The notes under the pieces are model-generated. The model saw only the letters and a list, made by a program, of their open reading frames with translations, ran no database searches and had not been told where the DNA came from. Shown piece after piece: positions 52,210-63,898 of a stretch of DNA of 64,000 bases. The stretch is from Muricea muricata (taxonomy: Eukaryota; Cnidaria; Anthozoa; Malacalcyonacea; Plexauridae). Position 1 is the stretch's first letter. Every line of letters starts with the position of its first letter. The stretch covers positions 12,702,946 to 12,766,945 of the forward strand of contig OY979727.1 in NCBI GenBank assembly GCA_963855995.1, given 5' to 3'. A program made the position numbers and the translations under genes.

Positions 52210-55200
52210 CTAGGAGATGGAAGTTTTGGAGGTGGTGGAGGAGGGCTTAACAACAGCGTCCGCTTTGTTATGCCTATGGATTCTTGATATACCGCTAGAA
52301 AATATAAATAAGAACTTGAGGATACAAAACAAGCATGATCTATGCACTGCCTGAAACTAACGGAAACGTGCATGTTTAAAAAATAAGGAAACATTGTTTC
52401 CTAGCCATGTTTGCTAAAAGTGGACAAACTAAAAAACATTGTTTCCCAGCCATGTTTCCTGAAGTTAGACAAATCAGGAGACGTTGTTTCCTAGCCAAGT
52501 TTTTTGAAGGTGGACGTACCGAGGAACATTGTTTCCTCGCCATGTTTCCTACAGGCGGACAAACCAGGAAACACTGATTCCTGGCTAATGATGTTTCTCA
52601 AACGAACATAAACCAAGAGAAATTTCAGATATCAAGATCATTGTATTTTTCCAGCAATGTTACCTGGTTTGACAAGGGATAATACATTACACGACATCAA
52701 CTTAACTAGTTAAAGACGACAATCTTACCCTTCGTCCTTGAAAACACGGTAATAATGCTCAACGAAATCTGACCGGCTCAACAGATCCACAAAATGTTCA
52801 TCGTGTGTGATTACTATTAGCTGGAAAGTCCTGTTAGGATATCGAGCGTTAACAATTCTAAAGAATAACAAAACAACGCGATAATAAACTTACGTGGTTT
52901 TTCCACAAAATTATATTTTAATTTGATATTCACATGCAAGCATACAAGGAACGTATTTCAAGAACAAATGCTGCATCCCCCCAGCTACAAAATTTTATGC
53001 TGCACCCCCCCTGCTACAAAATTTTATGCTGCATCCCCCCTGCTACAAAACTTTATGCTACATCCTCCCCTGGCCGTGAGCGCATCCTCCCCCTACTATA
53101 AAATTTTATGCTGCACCCCCCTGGCCGTGAGCGCTTGCTATGCCACTACCTCGCATTATACTCACTTAGTCAGGTGCTTCGCCAGACTCTCGACATTGTC
53201 TTCGTCCAGGTTCGCGGTTGGTTCATCAAGCGCCAAGATACCACAGTGGAGACAAAATGTTTCTGCTAGTGCCAGTCTTATAATCAACGCAGCCAGAACT
53301 TTTTGACCTGCGCTGCATCGACCGCGCATGTCCAATGCGACACGGTTTTTTATCATGACAACCTACAATGGACGTAGTGTTTGTTAGCCTTGTCGAGAGG
53401 ATGAATAAATCTCATGGAAAAAGTTAAATTTCCCATATAATTTCCCATGATGAATTTCAGATGTTAAAATAACATTTCCCATGTTAAATAACCATTTCAC
53501 ACGTGAAACGTATGTGGAATTGAAACATTTTTACATGTGAAAATGACAATTTTACATGCGAAATTATATGTGGAAGTAGAAAACCTCATATGCGAAGATG
53601 ATAATTTCAGATGTGAAATTGTATGTAGGATTAGAACAATTTAAATGTGAAAATGATCACTTCATATGTGAAATTGTATGTTGAATTAGAACACCTCGCA
53701 TGTGCAATTTAGAAATTACGCAGTCATGTTAAGTTTTCACACATCTTTTTTCACATGAAATCTTTGGTGTAGAATTGAAAAACTTCACATGTGAAAAGTC
53801 GACTTCAGATGTGAAATGAAATGTAAAATGTTCGTACGGGAATTGAATTCTTGCCTTGTAGTTGTAATTTCTCCGAGCCATTGTGGAAGTATTTTCCGAC
53901 TCTTCATCTGTACGAATTTCAATTGTATCAATATCTGAAAACACGATGAAAGTAGAAACATTTAAAAATTTATTCCATTTTCACAACATTTTCGAAGTTG
54001 ACTTCTTATAGTTATAGGAAAAAGAATTTTCTTTGGTAGCTGTATTGCAACCAAAACTTCAGTTTAGCTTCTCAGTTCACGAAGAATACAACGCTTGAAC
54101 CCGAAGAGCATCTCAATCTCTTTGATACAGTATTAGCTTGGATATTCTTTCCTATAATCATGTTCATAATTTGGATTCTTACCACCGCCTTTGTACGTGC
54201 TTATCCAATATTCTTTGATGATCTTGTTAATCTCTTTCATTTTCGTACTATGATACTGCATGACTGCACTGAAATATTACACAGAAATTAACACAATGAT
54301 AATATCCTCGATAGCTTTATAAGTTATAAACTGTTCTTCCTAGAGGTCTAGTAAGGATCACCTGTTATTGATCCAGTGTTACTACGGAAGGAAACCTAAA
54401 CTAAACTAACTTTATTTATACTGGATAGGTCTATTAGTTCTAAACTGTTCTTCCTAGAGGTCCAGTAAGGATCATCTCCTATTGATCCAGTGTTACTACA
54501 GGACGAAACCTAAACTAAACTAGCTTTATTCATGCTGGATAGCTCTATCAGTTTTAAACTGTTCTTCCTAGAGGTCCAGTAAGGATCATCTCTTATTGAT
54601 CCAGTGTTACTACAGGTGGAAATTTCCCTAAACTAAACTAACTTTATTTATACTGGATAGCTCTATCAGTTCTAACCTGTTCTTCCTAGAGGTCAAGTAA
54701 GGATCATCTCTTATTGATCCAGTGTTATTACAACCTAAACTAAACTAATTTTATTGATACTGGATAACTTTATCTGTTCTAAACTGTTCTTCCTAGAGGT
54801 CAAGTAAGGATTATCTCTTATTGATCCAGTGTTACTACAAGCTAAACTACTATTGATACTGGATAGCTCTATTAGTCCCAAGTCATTGTAAACTCGAACA
54901 AACTTGTCCACAGCTTTGTAGTATGTGTCCAGGTCATCATTTGCCATCTCAGTTGTCTGAAAATGCAAAAAACGATGACATATTTTCTATGATACTCACA
55001 AGCGACCGTGTGCGGTCTAGGGGGGAGGAACGTATAACATCCTACACCAAGCGATCACACTTACCGTAATTTCAATCAACTTCTTGCGGTGTTTACGTTC
55101 AGAATCTTTATATAAAGGATCTTCTAGTTCTTGCTGAAATCTCTGGATCTCTCTTTGGTATCCAGTCTGCATGCCTTCGCATGTTGCTTTCTGAAAATAA

Positions 55201-58200
55201 ACACAAACTTCACAATTCACCAATAGTCTAGGTTCCGTCAATTCCTGTCACAATCAACAAATCTTTCTAGTGTATTAGAGAGGCTAAGATACCCCTATTA
55301 TGTGTCTTTCATGAAATTTGCATCAATGTCTATGTGTTTACTCCTAATTACTACAAGTCATTAGTCTTCAAAAGACCATAGTCCACCTCAAAAACAGGGA
55401 GGTATCTTAACCTCTCTATTCTTCACGATATTTCCCCGGTATCATGCATGTTTTGTCACATCTTTTCTGCTTGTGCTGTCTTAATCTCTCTGTTCTAAAA
55501 GGTCGTATACAAAACCTGCTTCCTGTATTCTTCGAGTCTTCTCGTTAAACTATCTTGCTCTCTAGAAGTGAAATATAAAGGTAATGAAATAAACAGGCAA
55601 TTAACTTTCTTGATTGTTTGCATGGTGATTATTAATCAAAGTATAATTTTGTGGAAACACACGTACATTTATTATGCGATAGTAAATTTACGTGGTGTTT
55701 TCACAAAATTATGCTTTGACTAAACAGGCAATTCGTTGTTGTTATCAGTTATGAAGCTATCATGAAATCAGATTCAGCCTTCATCTACCTTTGTAACTGG
55801 TTAACATTCCCGACCCTTTCTTGTTCCTCTCGAATCTCTTTCATTTCCTCATCTAGTTTCGAAACTTTTTCCTCGTTCTCAACGAATGTCACGTTGTCCT
55901 GTAGTTCTCTGGCGCGAATCTGAACAGAGTTAGTTCAATTTAGGTTTCCTCCTATAGTAACACTGAATAAATAAAAGATGATCCTTACTAGACCTGTGGG
56001 AAGAACAGTTTGGAACTGATGGACTATCCAGTATAAATAAAGTTAGCTTAGATTAGGTTTCCTTCTGTAGCAATACTGGATCAATAAGAGATGATCCCTA
56101 TTGGACCTCTAGGAAGAACAGTTCAGAACTGATAGAGCTATCCAGTATAAATAAAGTTAGTTTAGGTTTCCTCCTGTAGTAACGCTGGTTCAATAAGAGG
56201 TGATCCTTACTGGACCTCTAGGAAGAACAGTTTAGAACTGATAGAGCTATCAGGTAAAGTTAGTTTAGTTTAGGTTCCCCCCCGTAATAACACTAGATAA
56301 ATTTAGAACTAATAGTTTTAGAACTGACAGAGCTATCTAGTATACCTTCCTCTGTGACAAATCCTCTTTTAATGCATCCACTTGTGATGTTAATTTTCCT
56401 CTTTCTGCGCTACATTTCCGTATCTCCTCTTCGACCAATTTCAGCTTTATTTTAATTTTTTCCAAAGCGCCCTCCCGGTTTTCATCAACGTATCTAAAAT
56501 ATGTCCAAATATCACAGTATAAGACTACACAAAATGTGATTATGAAGAGCTCGTTAATAAGAATGGTACTGACCTTCGAATTTCCACCATTTTCTCACTG
56601 AATCTGCTAGAGTAAGTCTTGACTTCACTCAGCTAATGAACGAAAATGTTAATTACATTTTAATTTACTGTGTTGTGTTGCATTGTGTGGTGTTGTGCGG
56701 TATGGTATGGTATGGCATGACATAGTATGGTGTAGTATGGTGTGGTATGGTATGGTATGGCATGGTATAGTATGACCTTTTTTATATTACCTTTAAATTT
56801 GTTTTTTCAACGAGTTCTTGCTGTTCATCAACCACAGATTTGTGTTTTTCTCCCAGATCCGCTAAGTGCCCCTGTTAAGTCACATTAGAGTCACTGACGA
56901 TCACTGATGAACGTCGTTAGGAGGAACTTCAAACAACCTCAATTGATTTGCGATCCTCGTGCTTCACAATAACACCATACAATATCTAATTATTTAGCGA
57001 AACCACTGGCTTTTGCTAAAAGACATGACACTTTATACAGTTATCTCTCTATCTTATACCTTAACTGGTTCCAATTGCCTCTTCGCTTCCTACATTAAGA
57101 AATAAAATAATTCTCGAGAATTGCATGTAAAATATCAATACCAAATGATATTGTGACAGAATTTCACAGACCTTGACTTCTCTTTCATGCTCCATATTCA
57201 TGGCGGTCAATTCTGCTTTTTGTTCCTCAAGATGAGATCGTCGCTGTAGCTCACCGCTTAGCCGCAACTGCAGAAAAAATTTGGAACGTAAAATGTTTTT
57301 GACACAAGAAATTCCACAGCATGTATTCTACAATAAGCTGTCATGGTTTGTGTCTGAACTAGCTGAAAAAAATACCTCAAAGGTGGTGGTCTACAGTTGG
57401 TAGTATTCTAAAATAAGCTGTCATGGTTTGTCTGAACTACCTGGAAAAGATATCTCACACGTGGTGGTCTAGTGAAAGTAGTATTCTACAATAAGCTGTC
57501 GTGGTTTGTGTGTGAACTACCTGAAAAGATATCTCAAACGTGGTGGTCCAGTGTAGGTAGTATTCTACAGTAAGCTTATGGCTTGTCTCTGAACTACCTG
57601 AAAAAGATATCTCAAACGTGGTGGTCTAGTGTAGGTAGTATTCTAGAATAAGCTGTTCTGGTTTGTGTCTAAACTGCCTGAAAAAGATATCTCAAACGTG
57701 GCGGTCTAGTGTAAGTAGTATTTTACAATAAGCTGTCGTGGTTTGTGTCTGAACTACCTGAAAAGATATCTCAAACGTGGTGGTCTAGTGTTGGTAGTAT
57801 TCTAGAATAAGCTGTCCTGGTTTGTGTCTGAACTATCTGAAAAAGATATCTCAAACGTGGTGGTCTAGTGTAGGTAGTATTTTACAATAAGCTGTCCTGG
57901 TTTGTGTTTTAATTTTATTTTGTTAAAGTCAGTTATGTTCCAATAACGTTAAGTGTGAGCGTGAGACACACCTTTTTAGAGTTCAATTCGTGGACATTGC
58001 TTGTCAAAGTAGCAAGTCGACTTTCTTGTTGAGATATTTGAGTTCTCTTTCTTTCAATGGTGCGACTCAATGCATCTCTAGTAACAGACCCAACAAGCAT
58101 TAAAACTTTGTTATATAAGAGTTTGAAACATGTATGAGAATTTGTATGAGAGTTTTCTCAACTGTTATGTCCCGGTCAAACTGGAGCAAGAGTTGCATGA

Positions 58201-61200
58201 GAGTTGACAAGCGAGCGTTTGTACGAGAGTTTTCTCCACTCTCATGTTCTGATCAAACGAGAACAAGAGTTCCATGAGAGTTGATGAGAGTTGAGAAGCG
58301 AGAGTTTGTATGAGAGTTTCTCAACCCTGACGTCTTCATGTTTTAAAGTCTTTAAACCCATATTCGGCAACAAAATCCCGCGGGAATGTAAATTCCGTCA
58401 AGTTCGTTCGAATCAAGATTCGCATATTTTTAAGCGTCGCTTTCTGCGTGGTTGTCTTCAATTCGCTCGGTGAGAAACATTTGAAGCATTTGTCGGCGAC
58501 AAAATGTGCAGTGATATTCGTACATGTTTGGAACGAAAGAATGAAAATCCGAAAAAGTTTCGATGGCAGAGCAAGGATATTATAAAAGCGTTGACTTCAA
58601 AAACGACTGACCAAGCAGGTACGTAAGACATTAGGTCTTATACACTTGGTTACTTTTCCAAGCGCTTTGAGCCGCGATTTACGGCGGGAAACATTTAGCT
58701 TAGATGCAGAAAGTGTTGCATGATGGACAATAAAAGGAATGAACTGGAAAAGCGAGCTAAAGCGCCAACGTAAAGCGAAGTAAAGACAAAGTTCTCGAAT
58801 ATATTTAAAGTGAAGTTACAGAGTTCCAAAGTAAAGCGTATCAGGTTGTATCACGGATGTCTTTAGCTCGCGTTTCCAGGCCATTCCTTTGTATATGGTC
58901 AGATGTATAACAAAATTTCGGCTTTCAAAATTTATGTGTCTTTCACAGTCGCTCGTACATACAAATGCTGTAGCGTAATAGCGGAGGTTGATGATGGTGT
59001 CAATCCAAACAAGTACACACTACAACTTACACTTTATCTTGGTGGTCTGATATTTCATTTGTCACTAACTGCATGCTGCGACCAGGAGCTGTAATATAAC
59101 AAAATTTGTTTGTGTTTTATTCAAATACGACGCGGCCAAATTGGATTCAGTCAAAAAGCTTTCAACGGGCGGTTTTGACTTCAGTATTATGACAAAACAC
59201 AACTACGGTGGAAGAATCGGTTAGGAGAAAGCCAACCGGAAAGGGACAGGGATAAACCCAAGGCTTTCAGCAGAGTCTTACTAATTCTTCACGTCTGTGT
59301 CGTGAGTTCAAAGTGACGATTGAATTAACCCACGATACTTAAGGCCCTGTCACACGGTGAAATTTTTCTTGCAACTTGCAAGGCAGTAGAGATGTATATT
59401 TGTGACAAATGTTTGGTATGTTAAAAATGTATTAGCAAACTGTGATGAAAACTTTGCCAATTTTACATGTCCCAAGAATAGAATTGCATTGCAAGTTGCA
59501 AGAAAAATTGCATCATGTGACAAGGCCTTTATTCATTCAATTTTTTATTCATCTTATTCATTCCGCTGTCTCACCAACTCCTTCCATCTTTGCCTGCAGT
59601 AAACTGATTTCCTTATCAAGTGTCTTCAAGGATCTTTGATTATCTTCCAACATGACAAGATCAGGTTCAATCTTCGCCGCCGTATTCACCTCGTTCTCAA
59701 TCACAAAGCGAACGTCTTCCAACTGAAATACAAACCATCAACAATCATTATTAATTTCTTCAATTTAAAAACAGCAATGTCTAGCATGACGTAAACATCT
59801 CATACTTCTTCAATCCTGTCTCTAAGCTCATCGTGTTCCGAATAAAGTTTTGACAAACTCTCTTTAGCCGAAGGCAACTTTGTCTTCTCTATTTCTTGAA
59901 GCTAAAACGATAAGAAATCGTTAAATTGACTTAAAGCGTTACGCCACCTAGAGTAGCTTAACATGCGCTTTCGTTGTAAAAAATATGATAGCTGATAACT
60001 GGCTTCTATTCTACTAACTGATTCTTCATAGCTCACAATTAACTGATTTTAAAGGTTCTCAATTTTACCGGAATACAATATATGCGGTGCATGTGTCCTA
60101 TTATTGGGTACCAAAAGACAGTCCTACTCACATTGTCCTTCACGGAACGTAGTTTCTGCAACTGCTCGTACATTTTCTCGTCTCGATCCAAACCAGTCCT
60201 TTGCGCTGTCATCTTTTCAGGAACTCGTTTGATCTTTTCTTTCAACTAAATAAACAGTTCATTATTTTCTAAGAAAGAACAGTTTAGAACTGATAGAGCT
60301 ATCCAGTATAAATAAAGTTAGTTTAGTTTAGGTTTCCTCCTGTAGTAACACTGGATCAATAAGAAATGATCCTTACTGGACCTCTAGGAATAGTTTAGGA
60401 CTTGTAGAAATATCCAGTATACTTTCCTTCCGTAGTAGGCCAACAGGTGGAACAGGTTAAAATAATCATTCATAGTCAATCGGTCAGTATAATTATAAGT
60501 TCAGTATCTACCTCGTCAACCAATTTTTTCATCTCCTTCAAAGCGTTAAACTGTCTGTGGCACAGAGGACAACAGGGTTCGTTTTCCTTTTCCTCCATTG
60601 TTGAAATGTATTTCTTATAGATGGTCTCGAATGCTGACAGCTGACTGCATTTACTACAATGTAAAATAAGACCTAATATGAAACGATCATTTGTCTTGCT
60701 CTTCTTCAGCTGCTGACTATGACTCCTGCCATTTTTGTGCGTCTTCTTGTTCGTCTTGCCTATGTCATGTCGTTCTATTTTCAATTTTACTAGACGCAAT
60801 CTACCGGGAGTAAAAGGCCTGGAACTAGCTACCAAATAGAAATCCATTTTGCTATTGTTAATCACTTATGTCTTTTGTTTTCCTTCGTGAAACTTGTTGA
60901 AACTTAGCAACTGTCTTTAATAAAGAAAATTATAAGTCTGCCATAAATTTAAAATCAAAGTGAATTACATTTCATGAAAAATTTAATAATTTGGATCGAA
61001 AAGTGGATTTCTATTTGACAACGAGTGCCAGTACTTTTCCGTGTTTTCAAATCAACTGGATGGTCAGAAATGCATCGGGCGAGAACAGACTCAAACCTTT
61101 TCGCTTCTTCTATGCCGCTGCGGAGTTTTTCGTTCAATACGTCGTAGTCTTGGTCACCACAGGTTTTCTGTAGTTGACTTTTATATCCTGCCATTACTTT

Positions 61201-63898
61201 TTCCAAATTTTCAATCTGATTCCTGTAATTGTATGTATCTGCAATTTCAGAACTGAAAAAGCCATGTAGCATAAATAGATTTAAGTCGATATCGCTTACC
61301 CGGTCATTCTTTGCTCTGCCGTTTTCGACGATTTTTGCTGTTTCATTTTTTCAACGTCTGTACTAATTGAGCGAAGTTCACGTCGTTTTTCTTGAAGAAA
61401 TGTCGAAACTCTTGACTTGAGTGTATCAGTCGGTCCACTCGATCCAAATAGTGATCGAAGACCTTCTTCATGTCTGTCGATACTAGAAATAAAACAAATA
61501 CAAATACTGTTACAAATAGTCTAGCATAAATAAAGTTAGTTTAGTTTAGTTTAGGTTTCCTCCTGTAGTAACACCGGATCAATAAGAGATGTTCCTTACT
61601 GAACCTCTGCGAAGAACAGTTTAGAACTGACAGAGCTATCCAGTATAAATAAAGTTAGTTTAGTTTAGGTTTCCTCCCGTAGTAACACTGGATCAATAAG
61701 AGATGATTCTTCTGGATCTCTAGGAAGAACAGTTTAGAACTGATAGAGCTATCCAGTAAAAATAAAGTTAGTTTAGTTTAGGTTTCCTCCTGTAGTAACA
61801 CTGGATCAATAAGAGATGATTCTTCTGGATCTCTAAGAAGAAAAGTTTTGAACTGATAGAGCTATCCAGTATAAAATAAAGTTAGTTTAGTTTAGGTTTC
61901 CTCTTGTAGTAACACTGGATCAACAAGAGATGATCCTTACTGGATCTCTAGGAAGAACAGTTTAGAATTGATAGAGGTAACAATCCTCACATCTTCTGAA
62001 TAGCATCTTCTTTGGCCTCCTTCTGTTTTCGTGACATGTCTAGTTTCGCCTGCGTAGTCGAGTTAAGATGCATCGTCTGTTGTTCGTCGCGAAGACGACT
62101 CAGTTCTGTTTCTAATTTACTCTTTTTCTTCTGAGACTCGTCAACTTCAGCTCTCCACTCTCCAATATAACCACTGTCTTTTGTATCTTGCAACTCTTTT
62201 TCCTAGAAAAGGAATTCATCAAGGAGCTGTTTCTAGGACACGGGTTATCACCGTGCTGATTTGTGTCGTGGTCAAATTTTTTCCTCTTTGATAAGGGACG
62301 ATTTTGAATTGCATAAATACAAGTTTGCAACTATACAAATTACTGGATCTTCTTTAGCGAAAGCGGTTGACGGAGCTAGTCTGTGCCGGTTGTGCGAAGG
62401 GTGGGTGGCGTTATTCAGCGGATAGTGATTTTTTAACTGCTTCAGAAAGACATAAAAAGCAATGACACCAGGGATAATGAACTCACAAGGATAAAAAGTG
62501 ACTTTAAGTCGAAAATGCCGAACTTTAATATGACTTTTGCCAGTTGCTGAACATGTTTAGAAAGATTGAGAAAATTATACTTACAGCAGTGTTTAATTCT
62601 TTCTCCGTTCTTTGTAAATTCTTTGCCGATGCATCAACATTGCTCAAATCTTGTCCGACTTGTTTTAACTTCCTCTGGTTCTCGCCCTGTTACAGATTAT
62701 TACTTATTTTAAATGTTATGTACTATTTATGCAGGTAACGCATTCAGGTTGTGTTTAAACCTAATAGAAGTTGATGGAACTGACGCTTGTCACAACTTGT
62801 TGAAACAACTTGCAGCAAGTCTGTGGATGAGAAGCTTTGGCGATCAATTTACAACAAGTTGGTTGACAAATTGCAACAGATTGTCCGCAACAAGCTGTCA
62901 CAAGCTTAGCCATCCGAACACGTCCTGATAGCTTCGTGAAAAAGTAACAGTTAGTAGATGTGCTGCTAGCACGCGATGCATCAATAAAGAGAGTTTGTTT
63001 TACAGGTATTTTACATCATTACCAGAAGGTTTGTTTTAATTCGGATTGTCTCTTCGTATTGATAAAGTGTTTTCTTGGTGTCATCTATTTTGCATTGAAT
63101 TGAGTCGATCCTTTCCTGACATTCTTGCTAAATAAAAACACAACTAAGGATGTAATACCACTGAATCAGTAGGAGAGGATCCTTAATGGACCTCTTGTTC
63201 ATCCATTCCCTTTCGTTTTAAAGCAAACCTTGGCTTCTTTTCCGTCTTTGATCATTTTCTGATACATCGCCCTTGTCGATTCCATGAACTCCGTCACCTT
63301 ATCCGCAGAAAATGGCGCAGCATCAAAACCTGTTGTGAAGAAGAAAGCACATGCCATTCAGATGCAAATTTAAGTTAAATAATCGATAATCATATAGGAA
63401 TGTGGTACAATCTTTCGGACAAAATGTCCTCCGGCTTTATTCGTACTTGCCTTTCATCTGGAACGTGTTTGACTGATCTATAATCATTGAATCCCTTTGT
63501 TTAATGTTAAAGTTATGTCTCTGAAATGAGATGACCACTCGTTATTCATGAAATATACTATGGATGCATTTATTCTTGTTCTCTACCTCAGCCTCTTGCT
63601 GCAGTTTGCCGTGGTTCACTAGAATTTCGTTCTTTTTCGAAGTGCATCCCGAGTATTCGCGGTCCATCTTTCGGACACTTTCTTCAATCTGAAAAAATTT
63701 GAAAATCGGTTAAAATTTCATCCACGTCCTACTCTACCAAGCATGGCCTTTTCGACAGCTTCTCGTACAAAAACCGTCTAACGCCGACTGATGAAGTTAC
63801 TAAAGTTTACTTTACACCCACCTGGACTAATTGTGTCTCCTTTTCTTGAACATTACTATCAAACTCTCGGACGAATTTCTCCAGTTCTTGTTTCGATC
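52210..63898 (-). CDS. RAD50: RAD50 double-strand-break repair ATPase, C-terminal three quarters (5' end outside window)
   Basis: Twenty-eight in-phase exons: 63822-63898, 63587-63688, 63451-63520, 63229-63329, 63023-63127, 62585-62686, 61991-62202, 61300-61482, 61097-61252, 60512-60653, 60132-60245, 59806-59901, 59575-59722, 57972-58075, 57172-57267, 57060-57089, 56791-56871, 56574-56632, 56346-56493, 55789-55919, 55516-55561, 55065-55190, 54904-54956, 54183-54268, 53855-53934, 53166-53362, 52729-52857, 52210-52294. They encode about 1018 residues of a protein usually about 1310 aa. Order: first coiled coil, zinc hook CCPLC, returning coiled coil, then the C-terminal ATPase half with [20 protein letters not shown] (signature), [12 protein letters not shown] (Walker B/D-loop) and [12 protein letters not shown] (H-loop). 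Walker A lies beyond the window. Acts in the MRE11-RAD50-NBS1 complex. Two introns use GC donors. The divergent C-terminal tail is Ser/Thr/Lys-rich. Confidence 0.96.
52385..52600. repeat. Tandem repeat of about 55-58 bp (GTTTCCTAGCCATGTTTCCT)
   Basis: Four degenerate units each with AACATTGTTTCCTAGCCATG, then TTTCCTGAAGG, then GGACAAACCAGG. In the last RAD50 intron. Confidence 0.85.
52970..53130. repeat. Tandem repeat with C-runs (CTACAAAATTTTATGCTGCA)
   Basis: Five units of 30-40 bp with ATCCCCCC/ACCCCCC and ACAAAATTTTATGCTGCA in a RAD50 intron. The plus-strand frame over it is a repeat translation. Confidence 0.88.
53166..53362 (-). CDS. RAD50: RAD50 exon with ABC signature and Walker B
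   Basis: Encodes [40 protein letters not shown] and SLAKHLTK. The catalytic Asp-Glu of Walker B is intact. It is preceded by the exon 53855-53934, whose donor is GC instead of GT. Confidence 0.95.
53440..53830. repeat. Degenerate repeat of CACATGTGAAA palindromes
   Basis: Roughly 60-bp units contain TTTCACATGTGAAA-type palindromes alternating with GTATGTGGAATTAGAACA. It lies directly beside the GC-donor end of exon 53855-53934. Confidence 0.8.
54310..54870 (-). repeat. 114-bp minisatellite, 5 copies, RAD50 intron
   Basis: Same unit as 46838-47277 but inverted relative to it, so it is in the sense direction of RAD50. It fills nearly the whole intron 54269-54903. Confidence 0.92.
55922..56345 (+). 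repeat. 114-bp minisatellite, about 3.7 copies, filling a RAD50 intron
   Basis: The intron 55920-56345 is almost all repeat. The 5' splice site of the flanking exon (GTATAC at 56340-56345) is the end of the unit motif CTATCCAGTATA. Confidence 0.92.
56690..56775. repeat. Pentanucleotide (GGTAT)n tract
   Basis: Complement of the ACCAT pentamer at 11583-12010, in a RAD50 intron. Confidence 0.9.
57320..57905. repeat. 80-bp minisatellite, about 7 copies, in a RAD50 intron
   Basis: Same unit and strand as 5510-5750: GTAGTATTCTACAATAAGCT, GTCGTGGTTTGTGTCTGAAC, CTGAAAAAGATATCTCAAAC, GTGGTGGTCTAGTGTAG. It occupies most of the intron 57268-57971. Confidence 0.93.
58130..58320. repeat. Degenerate repeats (GAGAGTTGATGAGAGTTG)
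   Basis: A tandem duplication of about 100 bp with CATGAGAGTTGACAAGCGAG and TTTGTACGAGAGTTTTCTC. The complement of the motif is common at 21640-22015. In the large RAD50 intron 58076-59574. Confidence 0.7.
59341..59530. mobile_element. MITE, family A, copy 2
   Basis: Ends AAGGCCCTGTCACACGGTGA and its near complement CATCATGTGACAAGGCCTTT. The subterminal TTGCAACTTGCAA and TTGCAAGTTGCAAG pair. The interior matches 4448-4632. It stops about 45 bp from RAD50 exon 59575-59722. Confidence 0.83.
60272..60425 (+). repeat. 114-bp minisatellite, 1.4 copies, RAD50 intron
   Basis: GAACAGTTTAGAACTGATAG to CTCTAGGAATAG and a second partial unit, in intron 60246-60511 next to the zinc-hook exon. Confidence 0.9.
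60512..60653 (-). CDS. RAD50: RAD50 zinc-hook exon
   Basis: Encodes [20 protein letters not shown] and, after a short acidic stretch, [16 protein letters not shown] is the CXXC zinc hook that joins two RAD50 coiled-coil tips through one zinc ion. The upstream frame over 60660-60865 is intron and not part of the protein. Confidence 0.93.
61505..61980 (+). repeat. 114-bp minisatellite, about 4 copies, RAD50 intron
   Basis: Fills the intron 61483-61990 to within about 10 bp of exon 61991-62202. Confidence 0.92.
62375..62578. mobile_element. MITE family C, right-truncated copy
   Basis: Aligns with 45890-46090 (AAAGTGACTTTAA, GAACTTTAATATG, GAACATGTTTAGAAAGATTG) but lacks the right TIR. The sequence stops matching where the RAD50 donor (GTAAGT, 62579-62584) begins. 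Confidence 0.7.
62750..62900. repeat. CAACTTGTTG-type degenerate inverted repeats
   Basis: Short direct and inverted copies of CAACTTGTTGAAACAACTTG and ACAACAAGTTGG in a RAD50 intron. Similar sequence is near 15110-15310. Possibly an eroded MITE. Confidence 0.55.

Noticed and set aside
57320-57905. Link of the 80-bp minisatellite to the tRNA-like satellite through GGTGGTCTAGTGTAG
   Set aside because: Only about 10 bp resemble the A box, and there is no B-box motif at the right distance. Chance similarity is more likely.
60660-60865. N-terminal part of the frame upstream of the RAD50 zinc hook
   Set aside because: A splice acceptor at 60654-60655 joins the hook exon to 61097-61252 in the right phase. 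The upstream residues do not resemble RAD50.
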